Assembly (NCBI RefSeq): GCF_037094465.1
Contig: NZ_CP146609.1
Location: 3,591,501-3,655,500 of the forward strand
Reading direction: 5' to 3'
From: Pseudodesulfovibrio sp. 5S69
Lineage (GTDB): Bacteria > Desulfobacterota > Desulfovibrionia > Desulfovibrionales > Desulfovibrionaceae
DNA: 64,000 nt
Made by a program: the position numbers and the translations under genes. Under the pieces are notes generated by a model that worked only from the letters and a program-made list of their open reading frames with translations, was not told where the DNA came from and did no database searches. Shown here piece by piece: positions 23,252-31,347 of the stretch; positions within the stretch are counted from its first letter, which is position 1, and the number at the start of each line of letters is the position of its first letter.

Positions 23252-24023
23252 CAATTCGTCCCCGTGCGGCTGCCCGCGAGCGAAGCCTCGGTCACGAGGC
23301 AACCGGCCCTGGCGACGGCACGTCCCATCCATATCCCCAAGGCGTTCCACCCTGGGCTTTCTCCTGTCTGACGGCATCCTCCACCTCTGAAACATATATT
23401 CATACCATCAGACATAAGCTCAACCACATTGCCGTCGGGAATTGAAGGCCCGCAACGGTTCCCGGCCGCATAGCCCGGTGCGCGAGCCGCCCTTTCACCC
23501 ACCGCCGAAATCCGTCCGGAACCCGTCTAAAACATTACGGAACAAAAGCACTTTTCAGGCGATGTTAATTGCGATTAACAAGCAAAAAATCACCTCGTAC
23601 AGTAAATAAAAAATCAATTTTTGACATGATGAATTTATTCCGATAATATCCAAATTTGTAATTCCATGATGCACATTAAAAACTGTTGTTTTCAAACTGT
23701 AACAAAAAATAGCAACGCTAATACAGTAATAAATTAGATACTACAGTTATAGTACTCTAATACAAAAAGTTGTTGCAACAATTCAGAACTGTACTATCGA
23801 TAAAACAACATAAAGATTCGTGCACAAATAAAATTTACATGTCACGGACCTCGAAATGCCATAGCGGGCCGGGAATCCCGTCCGCACGCCGACCTCGCGC
23901 GGCCATCCCTCGCGGTCTCCGCGATCGGGTTTCCCACTTCTGAATCCATTTCGACAGTCTTTTTCCGGATGCTCCCACACCCTTCGGCGCGGGGCGTCCG
24001 TCGCCACTTTCAACGGAGTAACA
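23252..24023. other. Gene-free region with AT-rich core upstream of the betaine transporter
   Basis: No convincing reading frame was found in these 770 bases. About 23530-23850 is markedly AT-rich against a GC-rich background. It holds six AACTGTW/WACAGTT elements (23598, 23681, 23695, 23722, 23742, 23787) and the 12-bp palindrome TTGTTGCAACAA (23770-23781), candidate regulator sites. The remaining 170 bases before proV are GC-rich and would form part of a long untranslated leader. Confidence 0.6.
23621..23649 (+). promoter_or_regulatory. Sigma-70-type promoter of the betaine transporter operon
   Basis: TTGACA, a 17-base spacer and TAATAT match the housekeeping consensus closely. The start near 23656 would give a leader of about 370 bases before proV. 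A weaker TTGTTG-N16-TACTAT pair at 23770-23797 could be a second, nearer promoter. Confidence 0.7.
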
Positions 24024-25247
24024 ATGGGACAAATCAGCGTAGAAAATCTTTACAAAATTTTCGGGAGCAAACCCCGGAAGGGCCTTGAAATGCTCGAACA
24101 GGGGTTCGACAAGGCCGCGGTGCTGGAAAAGACCGGCATGACGGTGGGCGTGAACAACGCCTCATTCACCATCGAGGATGGCGAGATCTTCGTCATCATG
24201 GGCTTGTCCGGATCGGGCAAGTCCACCATCGTGCGCATGCTCAACCGGCTCATCGAGCCCACGTCCGGGCGGGTCCTGGTCAACGGCGAGGACGTCACCG
24301 CCATGGACGACGACGAGTTGGTCAAGTTCCGGCTGCACAACATGAGCATGGTCTTCCAGTCGTTCGCGCTCATGCCGCACCAGACCGTGCTGGACAACGC
24401 CGCCTTCGGCCTGGAGCTGGCCGGGGTGGACAAGGAGAAACGGCACGAACGCGCCCGCGAGGCCCTGGCCCAGGTCGGCCTGACCGGGTGGGAAGACCAA
24501 TATCCCAAACAGCTTTCCGGGGGCATGCAGCAGCGCGTGGGCTTGGCCCGCGGGCTGGCCGTCGACCCCGAAATCCTGCTCATGGACGAGGCCTTCTCCG
24601 CTCTAGACCCGCTCATCCGCACCGAGATGCAGGATGAACTGATCAAGCTCCAGGAGGAGCAGCAGCGGACCATCGTGTTCATCTCCCACGATCTGGACGA
24701 GGCCCTGCGCATCGGCGACCGCATCGCCATCATGGAAGGCGGCAACGTGGTCCAGGTGGGCACGCCGGACGATATCCTGCAAAACCCGGCCAACGACTAC
24801 GTGCGCGCCTTTTTCCGCGGCGTGGATCCCACCGGGGTCATCAGCGCGGGCGACATCGTGCGCGACACCCACCCGACCATCACCGTAACCAAAATGGGCG
24901 GCGGCCTGCGCACGGCCCAGGAAATCCTGAGCGGCAGCGAACTGGAGTACGGGTACGTGCTCGACTCCAAGCACCGCTTCCTCGGCGTGATCTCCACCGA
25001 GGGCATCCGCAACGCACTCGAAGCGGGCCTGCCGGAAAAACCCCTCAGCCAAGTCTTCCTGACCGAGGCCCAAGCCGTGCACCGCGACGACTCCATGCAG
25101 GACATCCTGCCGCTGGTGGCCGACGCTACCTGGCCCATTCCGGTGGTGGACGACGCAGGCCGCTACCTCGGCGTGGTCTCCAAGAACCGGTTCCTCAAGA
25201 CCCTGCACAAGACGGAAGTCGCCCTTTCCGACGGAGGTGAGCAATAA
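24024..25247 (+). CDS. proV: Glycine betaine/proline ABC transporter ATP-binding protein
   Basis: 407 residues of the ProV/OpuAA type. Walker A is GLSGSGKSTIVRMLN, the signature PKQLSGGMQQRVGLARGLA and Walker B ILLMDEAFSALDP, with the switch His in VFISHDLDEA. A C-terminal tandem CBS module (about residues 280-395, ending PIPVVDDAGRYLGVVSKN) is the part that senses ionic strength in OpuA-type transporters. ACGGAG stands 6 bases before the ATG. It overlaps proW by one base (ATAATG), so the subunits are coupled. Confidence 0.93.
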   Translation: MGQISVENLYKIFGSKPRKGLEMLEQGFDKAAVLEKTGMTVGVNNASFTIEDGEIFVIMGLSGSGKSTIVRMLNRLIEPTSGRVLVNGEDVTAMDDDELVKFRLHNMSMVFQSFALMPHQTVLDNAAFGLELAGVDKEKRHERAREALAQVGLTGWEDQYPKQLSGGMQQRVGLARGLAVDPEILLMDEAFSALDPLIRTEMQDELIKLQEEQQRTIVFISHDLDEALRIGDRIAIMEGGNVVQVGTPDDILQNPANDYVRAFFRGVDPTGVISAGDIVRDTHPTITVTKMGGGLRTAQEILSGSELEYGYVLDSKHRFLGVISTEGIRNALEAGLPEKPLSQVFLTEAQAVHRDDSMQDILPLVADATWPIPVVDDAGRYLGVVSKNRFLKTLHKTEVALSDGGEQ

Positions 25248-26077
25248 TGTTTCAAGACGCGATCATCCCCCTGGACCAATGGGTCTCGGTGGCCGTGGAA
25301 TGGTTGGTGGACAACTACCGTGAATTCTTCCAGATGCTCAAATGGCCGGTGGACTGGCTGTTGAGCGGCTTCGAGCACGGCCTGACCAATGTGCACCCGC
25401 TCGTGGTCATCGTCATCGTCTGCTTCCTGGCCTGGAAGTTCTCCGGCAAGCGGCTGGCCGTTTTCTCCCTGGCCTCCCTGCTCCTGGTGGGCTTCCTGGG
25501 CCTGTGGGAGGACACCATGATCACCCTGGCCATGGTCCTGTCGTCCGTGGTCATCTGTGCCGTGATCGGCATCCCGCTCGGGATCATGTCCGGCCGCAGC
25601 GACCGCTTCGAAGCCGGGCTCAGGCCCGTGCTCGACGCGATGCAGACCACGCCCGCGTTCGTCTACCTCGTGCCCATCGTCATGCTCTTTTCCGTGGGCA
25701 ACGTGGCCGGTGTGCTGGCCACCATCATCTTCGCCCTGCCCCCGATCATCCGGTTGACCGGACTGGGCATCCGCCAGGTTCATCCGGAGTTGGTGGAAGC
25801 GGCGCAGGCCTTCGGGGCCACCCGCTGGCAGGTCCTTATCAAGGTCCAGATTCCCCTGGCCATGCCGACCATCCTGGCCGGCCTGAACCAGACCATCATG
25901 ATGGCCCTGTCCATGGTCGTCATCGCCGCGCTCATCGGCGCGGGCGGGCTCGGCTCACCGGTCATCCTCGGGCTGAACACCCTTGATATCGGACGCGCCG
26001 TGGTCGGCGGCCTGGGCATCGTCCTCATGGCCATCGTCCTGGACCGAATCACCCAGTCAATGGCACAAAAGAAATAA
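25247..26077 (+). CDS. proW: Glycine betaine/proline ABC transporter permease
   Basis: 276 residues with about six to seven membrane segments. The ABC-permease EAA-type motif is EAAQAFGATRWQVLIKVQIPLA. ALIGAGGLGSPVILGLNTLDIG is typical of ProW/OpuAB. The N-terminus is amphipathic (ISP-like LDQWVSVAVEWLVDNYREFF), as in ProW. It pairs with the ATPase encoded directly upstream and with the binding proteins encoded downstream, 24 bases away. Confidence 0.93.
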   Translation: MFQDAIIPLDQWVSVAVEWLVDNYREFFQMLKWPVDWLLSGFEHGLTNVHPLVVIVIVCFLAWKFSGKRLAVFSLASLLLVGFLGLWEDTMITLAMVLSSVVICAVIGIPLGIMSGRSDRFEAGLRPVLDAMQTTPAFVYLVPIVMLFSVGNVAGVLATIIFALPPIIRLTGLGIRQVHPELVEAAQAFGATRWQVLIKVQIPLAMPTILAGLNQTIMMALSMVVIAALIGAGGLGSPVILGLNTLDIGRAVVGGLGIVLMAIVLDRITQSMAQKK

Positions 26078-26101
26078 ACCGCTACAAATCGAGGTATCAT
26101 C

Positions 26102-27109
26102 ATGAAACTGTTCAAGCGATCTCTACTGACCGCACTGTTCGCGGTCCTCGTTGCCACATCAGCAATGGCCTCGGGAATGAAACCCGGCGAAGGCGTCACG
26201 CTCCGTCCCGCTCGCGCCACCTGGAACACGGGTTTCTTCCAGGAAGCCCTGGCCCGGCGCGGGCTGGAAGAACTCGGCTACGATGTACAAAAACCCAAGG
26301 ACCTGACGAACCCCATCGCTTATAAGTCCATTTACCTTGGAGACATCGACTACTGGTGCAACGGCAACTTCCCGCTGCACACGCCCCAGCTTCCCAAGAA
26401 TTTTGAGAAGCGGGCCGTGATCCTGGACCCGATTATCAAAGCCGGCGGCATGCAGGGCTATCTGGTGTCCAAGAAGGAAGTCGAGAAGTTCAACATCAAG
26501 TCTCTGGAAGACTTCAAACGCCCCGAAGTGATCAAGGCGTTCGACCTCAATGGCGACGGCAAGGCCGACCTGACCGCCTGCCCTCCGGGCTGGGGTTGTG
26601 AGAAAGTCATTGCCAAGCACATGAAAATCTACGGCCTGGGCGATTATATCAAACCCAGCAAGGCTTCTTACGAAGCGGGCATGGCTGCGGCGTTGGGCGC
26701 GTACAAGTCCGGCCAGCCGGTCTTCTTCTATACCTGGACACCCAACTGGACCGTATACAAGTTCAAGCCCGGCAAAGACGTCATGTGGATCAATGTCCCC
26801 GAAAAGGGTGACACCGGCAGCGTCGTCTCCGGCGTGACCGGCGCCGTCACCGACCCCCTGCGTCCGGGCTTCGTGGTCTACGACATCACCGTTGTGGCCA
26901 ATAAGAAGTTTCTGGAGAAGAACCCGGCAGCCGCCACCTTCCTCAAAAACTTCAAGCTGACCATCAATGACGTCAGTGCCCAGAACACCCGCATGAACGA
27001 AGGCGAAAAGTCCGATCGCGACATCGCCAAACATGTGGACGAGTGGATCGCCGCCCACCAGGATACCTGGAACGGCTGGCTCGACGCCGCCCGCAAGGCC
27101 GCAATGTAG
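26102..27109 (+). CDS. proX: Glycine betaine/proline-type substrate-binding protein (copy 1)
   Basis: 335 residues with a signal peptide cleaved after about SAMAS (MKLFKRSLLTALFAVLVATS). The OpuAC/ProX fold is shown by ARATWNTGFFQEALARRGLEELGY, GDIDYWCNGNFPLH, ADLTACPPGWGCEKVI and FFYTWTPNWTVYKF; the last Trp/Tyr-rich segment supplies aromatic cage residues for quaternary ammonium ligands. The two Cys in CPPGWGC may form a disulfide. It follows the permease gene and precedes a terminator hairpin, so it ends the main transcript. Confidence 0.92.
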   Translation: MKLFKRSLLTALFAVLVATSAMASGMKPGEGVTLRPARATWNTGFFQEALARRGLEELGYDVQKPKDLTNPIAYKSIYLGDIDYWCNGNFPLHTPQLPKNFEKRAVILDPIIKAGGMQGYLVSKKEVEKFNIKSLEDFKRPEVIKAFDLNGDGKADLTACPPGWGCEKVIAKHMKIYGLGDYIKPSKASYEAGMAAALGAYKSGQPVFFYTWTPNWTVYKFKPGKDVMWINVPEKGDTGSVVSGVTGAVTDPLRPGFVVYDITVVANKKFLEKNPAAATFLKNFKLTINDVSAQNTRMNEGEKSDRDIAKHVDEWIAAHQDTWNGWLDAARKAAM

Positions 27110-27117
27110 TTGACAAG

Positions 27118-27153
27118 GGAAGCTTCCCGAGTACGGGAGGCTTCCTTTTTTTA
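27118..27153 (+). terminator. Terminator between the two proX copies
   Basis: GGAAGCTTCCCG-AGTA-CGGGAGGCTTCC is a 12-bp stem (one G-T pair) followed by seven Ts. Read-through could supply the second proX, or that gene may use its own promoter. Confidence 0.88.
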
Positions 27154-27235
27154 CCCCTATATGCCCCGGAAACGGGGTTGTCTCTGGCCTGATATTCAGA
27201 AGTCACTAGGGCTAATCAGTAACCAAGGAGTGTGT

Positions 27236-28258
27236 ATGCATCGTATCCTCATGCTTGTCCTTTCAATTGTCTTTATCGCAAGTAACGCCATGGCAATGAA
27301 CATGACCCCCGGCAAGGGCGTCACCGTCCAGCCCGCACGGGCCACCTGGAACACCGGCTTCTTCCAGGAAGCACTGGTCCGCAAGGGGCTTGAAGCGCTC
27401 GGCTATGAAGTCAAAAAGCCTCGCGACCTGACCAACCCCATTTTTTATAAGTCCGTCGCACTAGGCGACGTGGACTACTGGACCAACGGCTGGTTCCCCA
27501 TGCACAACGCCCAGCTGCCCAAGAACTTCGACCAGAAGGCGCAGAAGATCGGCTATGTCGCCAAGGCCGGCGGCATGCAGGGCTACCTGGTGTCCAAGCG
27601 CGATGCCGACAAATACAACATCAAGTCCTTGGACGACTTCAAACGGCCCGAGGTCATGAAGGCCTTCGACACCAACGGCGACGGCAAGGCCGACCTGACC
27701 GCCTGCCCCCCGGGCTGGGGCTGCGAACAGGTCATCGCCCACCACATGAAGGTCTATGGCCTGGACAAGTACATCAACCTGATCAAGGCCTCCTATGAAG
27801 CGGGCATGGCCGCCGAACTCGGCACGTACAAGTCCGGCGGGCCCGTCTTCTTCTACACCTGGACGCCCAACTGGACCGTGTACAAGTTCAAGCCCGGCAA
27901 GGACGTGGTCTGGATCAACGTCCCCGAGATCGAGCCCACCAAAGCCCAGGCCACCAATGCCGACCGCATGACCGTGTCCGGCGTCGAAGGCGCTGTCTCC
28001 GACCCGCTCAAGGCCGGGTTCGTGGTCTCAGACATCCGCGCCGTGGCCAACAAGGAATTCCTCGAAAAGAACCCGGCTGCCGCCAAGTTCCTGGAACTCT
28101 TCACCCTCCCCCTGGCCGACATCAACGCCCAGAACACCCGCATGAGCGAAGGCGAAAAGTCCGACAAGGACATCGCCAAGCATGCGGACGAATGGATCGC
28201 CAACAACCAGGACAAATGGAACGCCTGGCTCAAGGCCGCCCGCGAAGCAGCCATGTAG
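27236..28258 (+). CDS. Glycine betaine/proline-type substrate-binding protein (copy 2)
   Basis: 340 residues, a clear paralog of the preceding proX (shared ARATWNTGFFQEAL, ADLTACPPGWGCE, FFYTWTPNWTVYKFKPGKDV, NTRMxEGEKSDxDIAKH). Differences lie in the first binding loop (DYWTNGWFPMHN versus DYWCNGNFPLHT) and in a longer insertion IEPTKAQATNADRMT. These suggest a different ligand, or a variant with altered affinity, for the same permease. It has a strong AAGGAG 6 bases before its own ATG and lies behind a terminator, so the copies may be expressed at different levels. Confidence 0.92.
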   Translation: MHRILMLVLSIVFIASNAMAMNMTPGKGVTVQPARATWNTGFFQEALVRKGLEALGYEVKKPRDLTNPIFYKSVALGDVDYWTNGWFPMHNAQLPKNFDQKAQKIGYVAKAGGMQGYLVSKRDADKYNIKSLDDFKRPEVMKAFDTNGDGKADLTACPPGWGCEQVIAHHMKVYGLDKYINLIKASYEAGMAAELGTYKSGGPVFFYTWTPNWTVYKFKPGKDVVWINVPEIEPTKAQATNADRMTVSGVEGAVSDPLKAGFVVSDIRAVANKEFLEKNPAAAKFLELFTLPLADINAQNTRMSEGEKSDKDIAKHADEWIANNQDKWNAWLKAAREAAM

Positions 28259-28282
28259 CTTTGTTTGACTGACGAAAAATGC

Positions 28283-28313
28283 GGCGGCCCCTTTTGGGGC
28301 CGCCCTTTTTTTT
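28283..28313 (+). terminator. Terminator after proX copy 2
   Basis: GGCGGCCCC-TTTT-GGGGCCGCC followed by CTTTTTTTT, 25 bases after the stop: a strong intrinsic terminator. Confidence 0.95.
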
Positions 28314-28380
28314 GCCGATGAGCCCCAGGACGGAGCGAACCAAAGCCTGTCCCGAAGTCGCAAGTACGACGGGAAAGAGA

Positions 28381-28595
28381 GAGCCGCCGGCGGGTGCTGC
28401 GCACCCGGATCGCTTCCAAAAGAAGGAAGGCCTCCGACTTATTGATGGGTCGGAGGCCCTTCTGGTGCGCCCGCACTGCGAAGCGGCGCTGAAAAGTTTA
28501 GGAGGGTGAGAGAGGATGGGGGTCCGGGGGAGGCGGAGAGAGGAAGCCCTTTTCAAAGGGTTCCCCTCTCTCCCCTTCCCCCCGCCGCCGGAGGC
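28381..28595 (-). repeat. Intergenic hairpin repeat, copy 2
   Basis: Same architecture as 18878-19082: GAGCCGC..CGGGTGC..GCACCCGGATCGCT, an internal variable hairpin (GGCCTCCGAC..GTCGGAGGCC), GCGAAGCGG, AAAAGTTTAGGA, the apical AAGCCCTTTTCAAAGGGTT with a GGAGAGAGG/CCTCTCTCC-like stem, and CGCCGGAGGC. It ends 4 bases before the stop codon of the minus-strand regulator gene. The stem bases differ from the other copies but remain complementary. Confidence 0.8.
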
Positions 28596-28598
28596 TCC

Positions 28599-31121
28599 TT
28601 ACTCGCTCGTCAGTTCGTAGCGGGTGGAGGGGCCTTTGCCTGTTTTGGTCAGGAGGCCCCGTTTGACGAAGTCCTGGAGGTCGTAGATGGCGGTGCGGGT
28701 GGGCAGGTTGCCGCCGACCAGGTCCTGGTATTCCTTGCGGGTGATGGTGCCCTGCCTGCGGATGACGTCCCAGGCTTCTTTCTGCCGGGGGTTGAGGCCG
28801 GAGTCGGCTTCGGGCGCGGCGGGCTGCGCCGCCGGGGCCGGGGGGGCGTCCGGGGCCGGGGCGTGCGCGGTATTGCCGTTGAGGGATTCCGCGGGTTGGG
28901 GCTGGACGGGCCAGGTCTGAAAATCGCTCTCCAGACGGATTTCCTCGGGCTGGATCACATCGGTCTCGGCCATGACCGCGGCGCGGGTGATGCAGTTGAC
29001 CAGTTCGCGGACGTTGCCGGGCCAGTCGTGGGACACGAGCTTGGCCAGGGCCCCCTTGCTCAGGTCCAGGTGCTCGCGCCCGGCCAGGGCCTCCGCCTGC
29101 TTGAGATAGTAGACGGACAACAGGGAGATGTTCTCACGGTTCTCGCGCAGGGCGGGCGTGTTGATGGAGATGACCTTGAGGCGGTAGTAGAGGTCCTCGC
29201 GGAAGGTCTTGTCCTCGATGAGGGACGGGATGTCCACGTTGGTGGCGGCCAGGATGCGCACGTCCACGGCGACCTCGCGGTCGCTGCCCAGCGGCTTGAC
29301 CTTGCGCGAGGCGAGCGCCCGGAGCAGGGACTGCTGGACCTTGGGGGAGGCGGACTGGATCTCGTCCAGGAAGAGGATGCCGCCGTCGGCCTCGACGAAC
29401 GCGCCGTTGCGGTCCTCCTTGGCCTCGGAAAAGGCCCCCTTGACGTGGCCGAACAGGGCGTCGAGGAGCAGGTTCTCGTCCAGTGCCCCGCAGTTGATGG
29501 AGATGAACGGACTGCCTGCCCGGTTGGAGTGGGCATGGATGGCCTCGGCCACCAGTTGCTTGCCGGTGCCGGTTTCTCCCGCGATGAGCACGTCCACGTC
29601 CACCTGGGCGGCCTTGAGGATGTTGACCTTGAGGTTGGCCGTGGCCGGGCCCACGCCCACGATCTCCGGGATGCGGCTCAGTTCGTTTTCGACCAGAAGC
29701 TCCCGGTCGCGGTCCAGGGAGGCGCGCTCCCGCTTGTTCACGTTGAGGATGGCCTCGTCCTTGGCCTGGATCTCGACCACCTGCTGTTTGACCCGGCGGA
29801 TGATGTTGTTGATGGACTCCTGGAGCACGGTGATGTCGTAGCCGCTGTACGGCAGATGAATTTCCTCCATCTCCTCCAATGAATTCAAAGTATTCATACG
29901 CGCTGCCAGCTCGCGGATAGGCTTGGTCAGGATGCGCCCGAACAGGAAGATGAGGATGGAGATGACCACGATGCCGCCGATGGTCACGAAGAGCATGACG
30001 TCCATGTTCTTGTATCCCGCGATGATCGGCAACTGGCTGCGGTCCACGAAGACCACGCCGCCATAGACCGCCGGCGGCCCGGCCGGGTCGGTCCGGAACA
30101 GGACCGGGGCGTAGCTGAAATAGTGGAAATCCACGCCGGACTGCTGCGCGCGCCTCTCGGTTACACGGTCCAGGCCGTTCTCGCCCTTGTCCATGGCGGC
30201 CACGGCACCCCAGTAGAGGGCGTATTTTTCGTTGGGCCGGAACGCGGCCGCATTGCCGGGCTTGCCCAGGGAACCGTCGAAGCCCTCGCGGGCCAGATAG
30301 GTGGTCAGCTCGCGCCCCTGCTTGTCGTAATCCTCGGACTGAAAAAGCATCCACCCATCATGATTGAGAAAATAGCTGAACCGAAGTTCGTCGCTGCGGG
30401 GATAGGCCCACAGGGGCGACTTGCGCGAATTGTACCAGGAGAGAATATTGCGCAGGGTGGTCGCCTCCACGGACAGGAAGAGCAGGCCCGGAGGCTCGGC
30501 GCCGTTTCCGGGACAGGCGGTGTAGAAACGGACCACGTTGGCCGTCGTGTATCGGTTGGCGCTGTCCTTGGTGGGCATGGGATAGGAGACCTCAAGAACG
30601 TCCGAGGCCGCCACGTGGCCCGGCTTGAGGGTTGTCAGGCGGTCCAGTTCGGCAAACGGATTGGGCCGCACCCGGTCCAGGGTGTCCGGAGCGACCGTCC
30701 GGACGGTCCCGTCCTGACGGATGAGGACCACGGGCTCCCCGCCCGAGGCCGGGAGATAGCATAGTTCGAGGTACGGCTTGCCGCCCGCCTTTATGAGCCG
30801 GGCAAAGGCGTCGCGCAGACTCGCCGCGTCGGTGCGGCCCCCGGCGAAGAAAAGCAGGTCCGTGCGGCAGCCGTCCAGGTACTGCTCCATCTCGTGGGCC
30901 ACGGCCATGGTGTTTTGGCGCACGGTCCGGCTCAGTGCGATGTCGATGAATTCGTCGGAGACCCGATAGGAGGCCCAACCCGTGAACAGAAGGATGCACA
31001 CGATGGAAGGCATCAGGGCCAGGAGCAGCTTGCCCCGCAGTCCGAGCCTGCGCACCAGGCCGGGCAGGTGTCTCCGTATCCAGTCCGACATCCGGGAACC
31101 CGAGGTGGAAAATGACGGCAT
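28599..31121 (-). CDS. Membrane-anchored AAA+ (sigma-54 activator-like) regulator with non-canonical loop and winged-helix C-terminus
   Basis: 840 residues. TM1 is near 35-55, a large extracytoplasmic Cache-like domain follows, TM2 (VMLFVTIGGIVVISILIFLFG) and HAMP lie around 380-440, then a linker and an AAA+ domain. Walker A is AGETGTGKQ, Walker B GGILFLDEI, with LKVISINTPALRENRENI and DWPGNVRELVNCI. The sigma-54 contact loop normally reads GAFTGA but here is GAFSEA. The C-terminus is not a Fis helix-turn-helix but a winged-helix-like segment (RQKEAWDVIRRQGTITRKEY). Start at 31121: GGAGG precedes this ATG, whereas an upstream ATG lies inside that site. A sigma-54 promoter faces the divergent kinase gene. 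Confidence 0.85.
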   Translation of the reverse strand: MPSFSTSGSRMSDWIRRHLPGLVRRLGLRGKLLLALMPSIVCILLFTGWASYRVSDEFIDIALSRTVRQNTMAVAHEMEQYLDGCRTDLLFFAGGRTDAASLRDAFARLIKAGGKPYLELCYLPASGGEPVVLIRQDGTVRTVAPDTLDRVRPNPFAELDRLTTLKPGHVAASDVLEVSYPMPTKDSANRYTTANVVRFYTACPGNGAEPPGLLFLSVEATTLRNILSWYNSRKSPLWAYPRSDELRFSYFLNHDGWMLFQSEDYDKQGRELTTYLAREGFDGSLGKPGNAAAFRPNEKYALYWGAVAAMDKGENGLDRVTERRAQQSGVDFHYFSYAPVLFRTDPAGPPAVYGGVVFVDRSQLPIIAGYKNMDVMLFVTIGGIVVISILIFLFGRILTKPIRELAARMNTLNSLEEMEEIHLPYSGYDITVLQESINNIIRRVKQQVVEIQAKDEAILNVNKRERASLDRDRELLVENELSRIPEIVGVGPATANLKVNILKAAQVDVDVLIAGETGTGKQLVAEAIHAHSNRAGSPFISINCGALDENLLLDALFGHVKGAFSEAKEDRNGAFVEADGGILFLDEIQSASPKVQQSLLRALASRKVKPLGSDREVAVDVRILAATNVDIPSLIEDKTFREDLYYRLKVISINTPALRENRENISLLSVYYLKQAEALAGREHLDLSKGALAKLVSHDWPGNVRELVNCITRAAVMAETDVIQPEEIRLESDFQTWPVQPQPAESLNGNTAHAPAPDAPPAPAAQPAAPEADSGLNPRQKEAWDVIRRQGTITRKEYQDLVGGNLPTRTAIYDLQDFVKRGLLTKTGKGPSTRYELTSE

Positions 31122-31220
31122 TGCAACCTCCATCGCTTGCTTGCGGCGGTTCCACGGATGACCGCCGCCTCAGATGTTTTTGCCGTTATGCTGCTCGGAG
31201 CCCCTTTGTCAAATCCTTTT

Positions 31221-31236
31221 CGGCACGATGGTTGCT
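31221..31236 (+). promoter_or_regulatory. Sigma-54 promoter of the Cache kinase gene
   Basis: CGGCACGATGGTTGCT matches GGCACG-N4-TTGC with GG-N10-GC spacing. The predicted start near 31247 lies about 100 bases before the ATG of the kinase gene at 31348. Confidence 0.75.
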
Positions 31237-31347
31237 AAATACTCCACGACGCCATCATGCGTGGCGTGAATTTTGCGCGATTTTTTAACTATTTGTAATA
31301 AATAATTATTTAAAAGACATCTTGCAAAAAAATCAGGCAGAGAAACC

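Noticed and set aside
23068..23502. 144-codon minus-strand frame across the PAS remnant
   Set aside because: In this frame the PAS region reads as Arg/Ser-rich nonsense; the PAS domain is in a different frame interrupted by TAG at 23249-23251.
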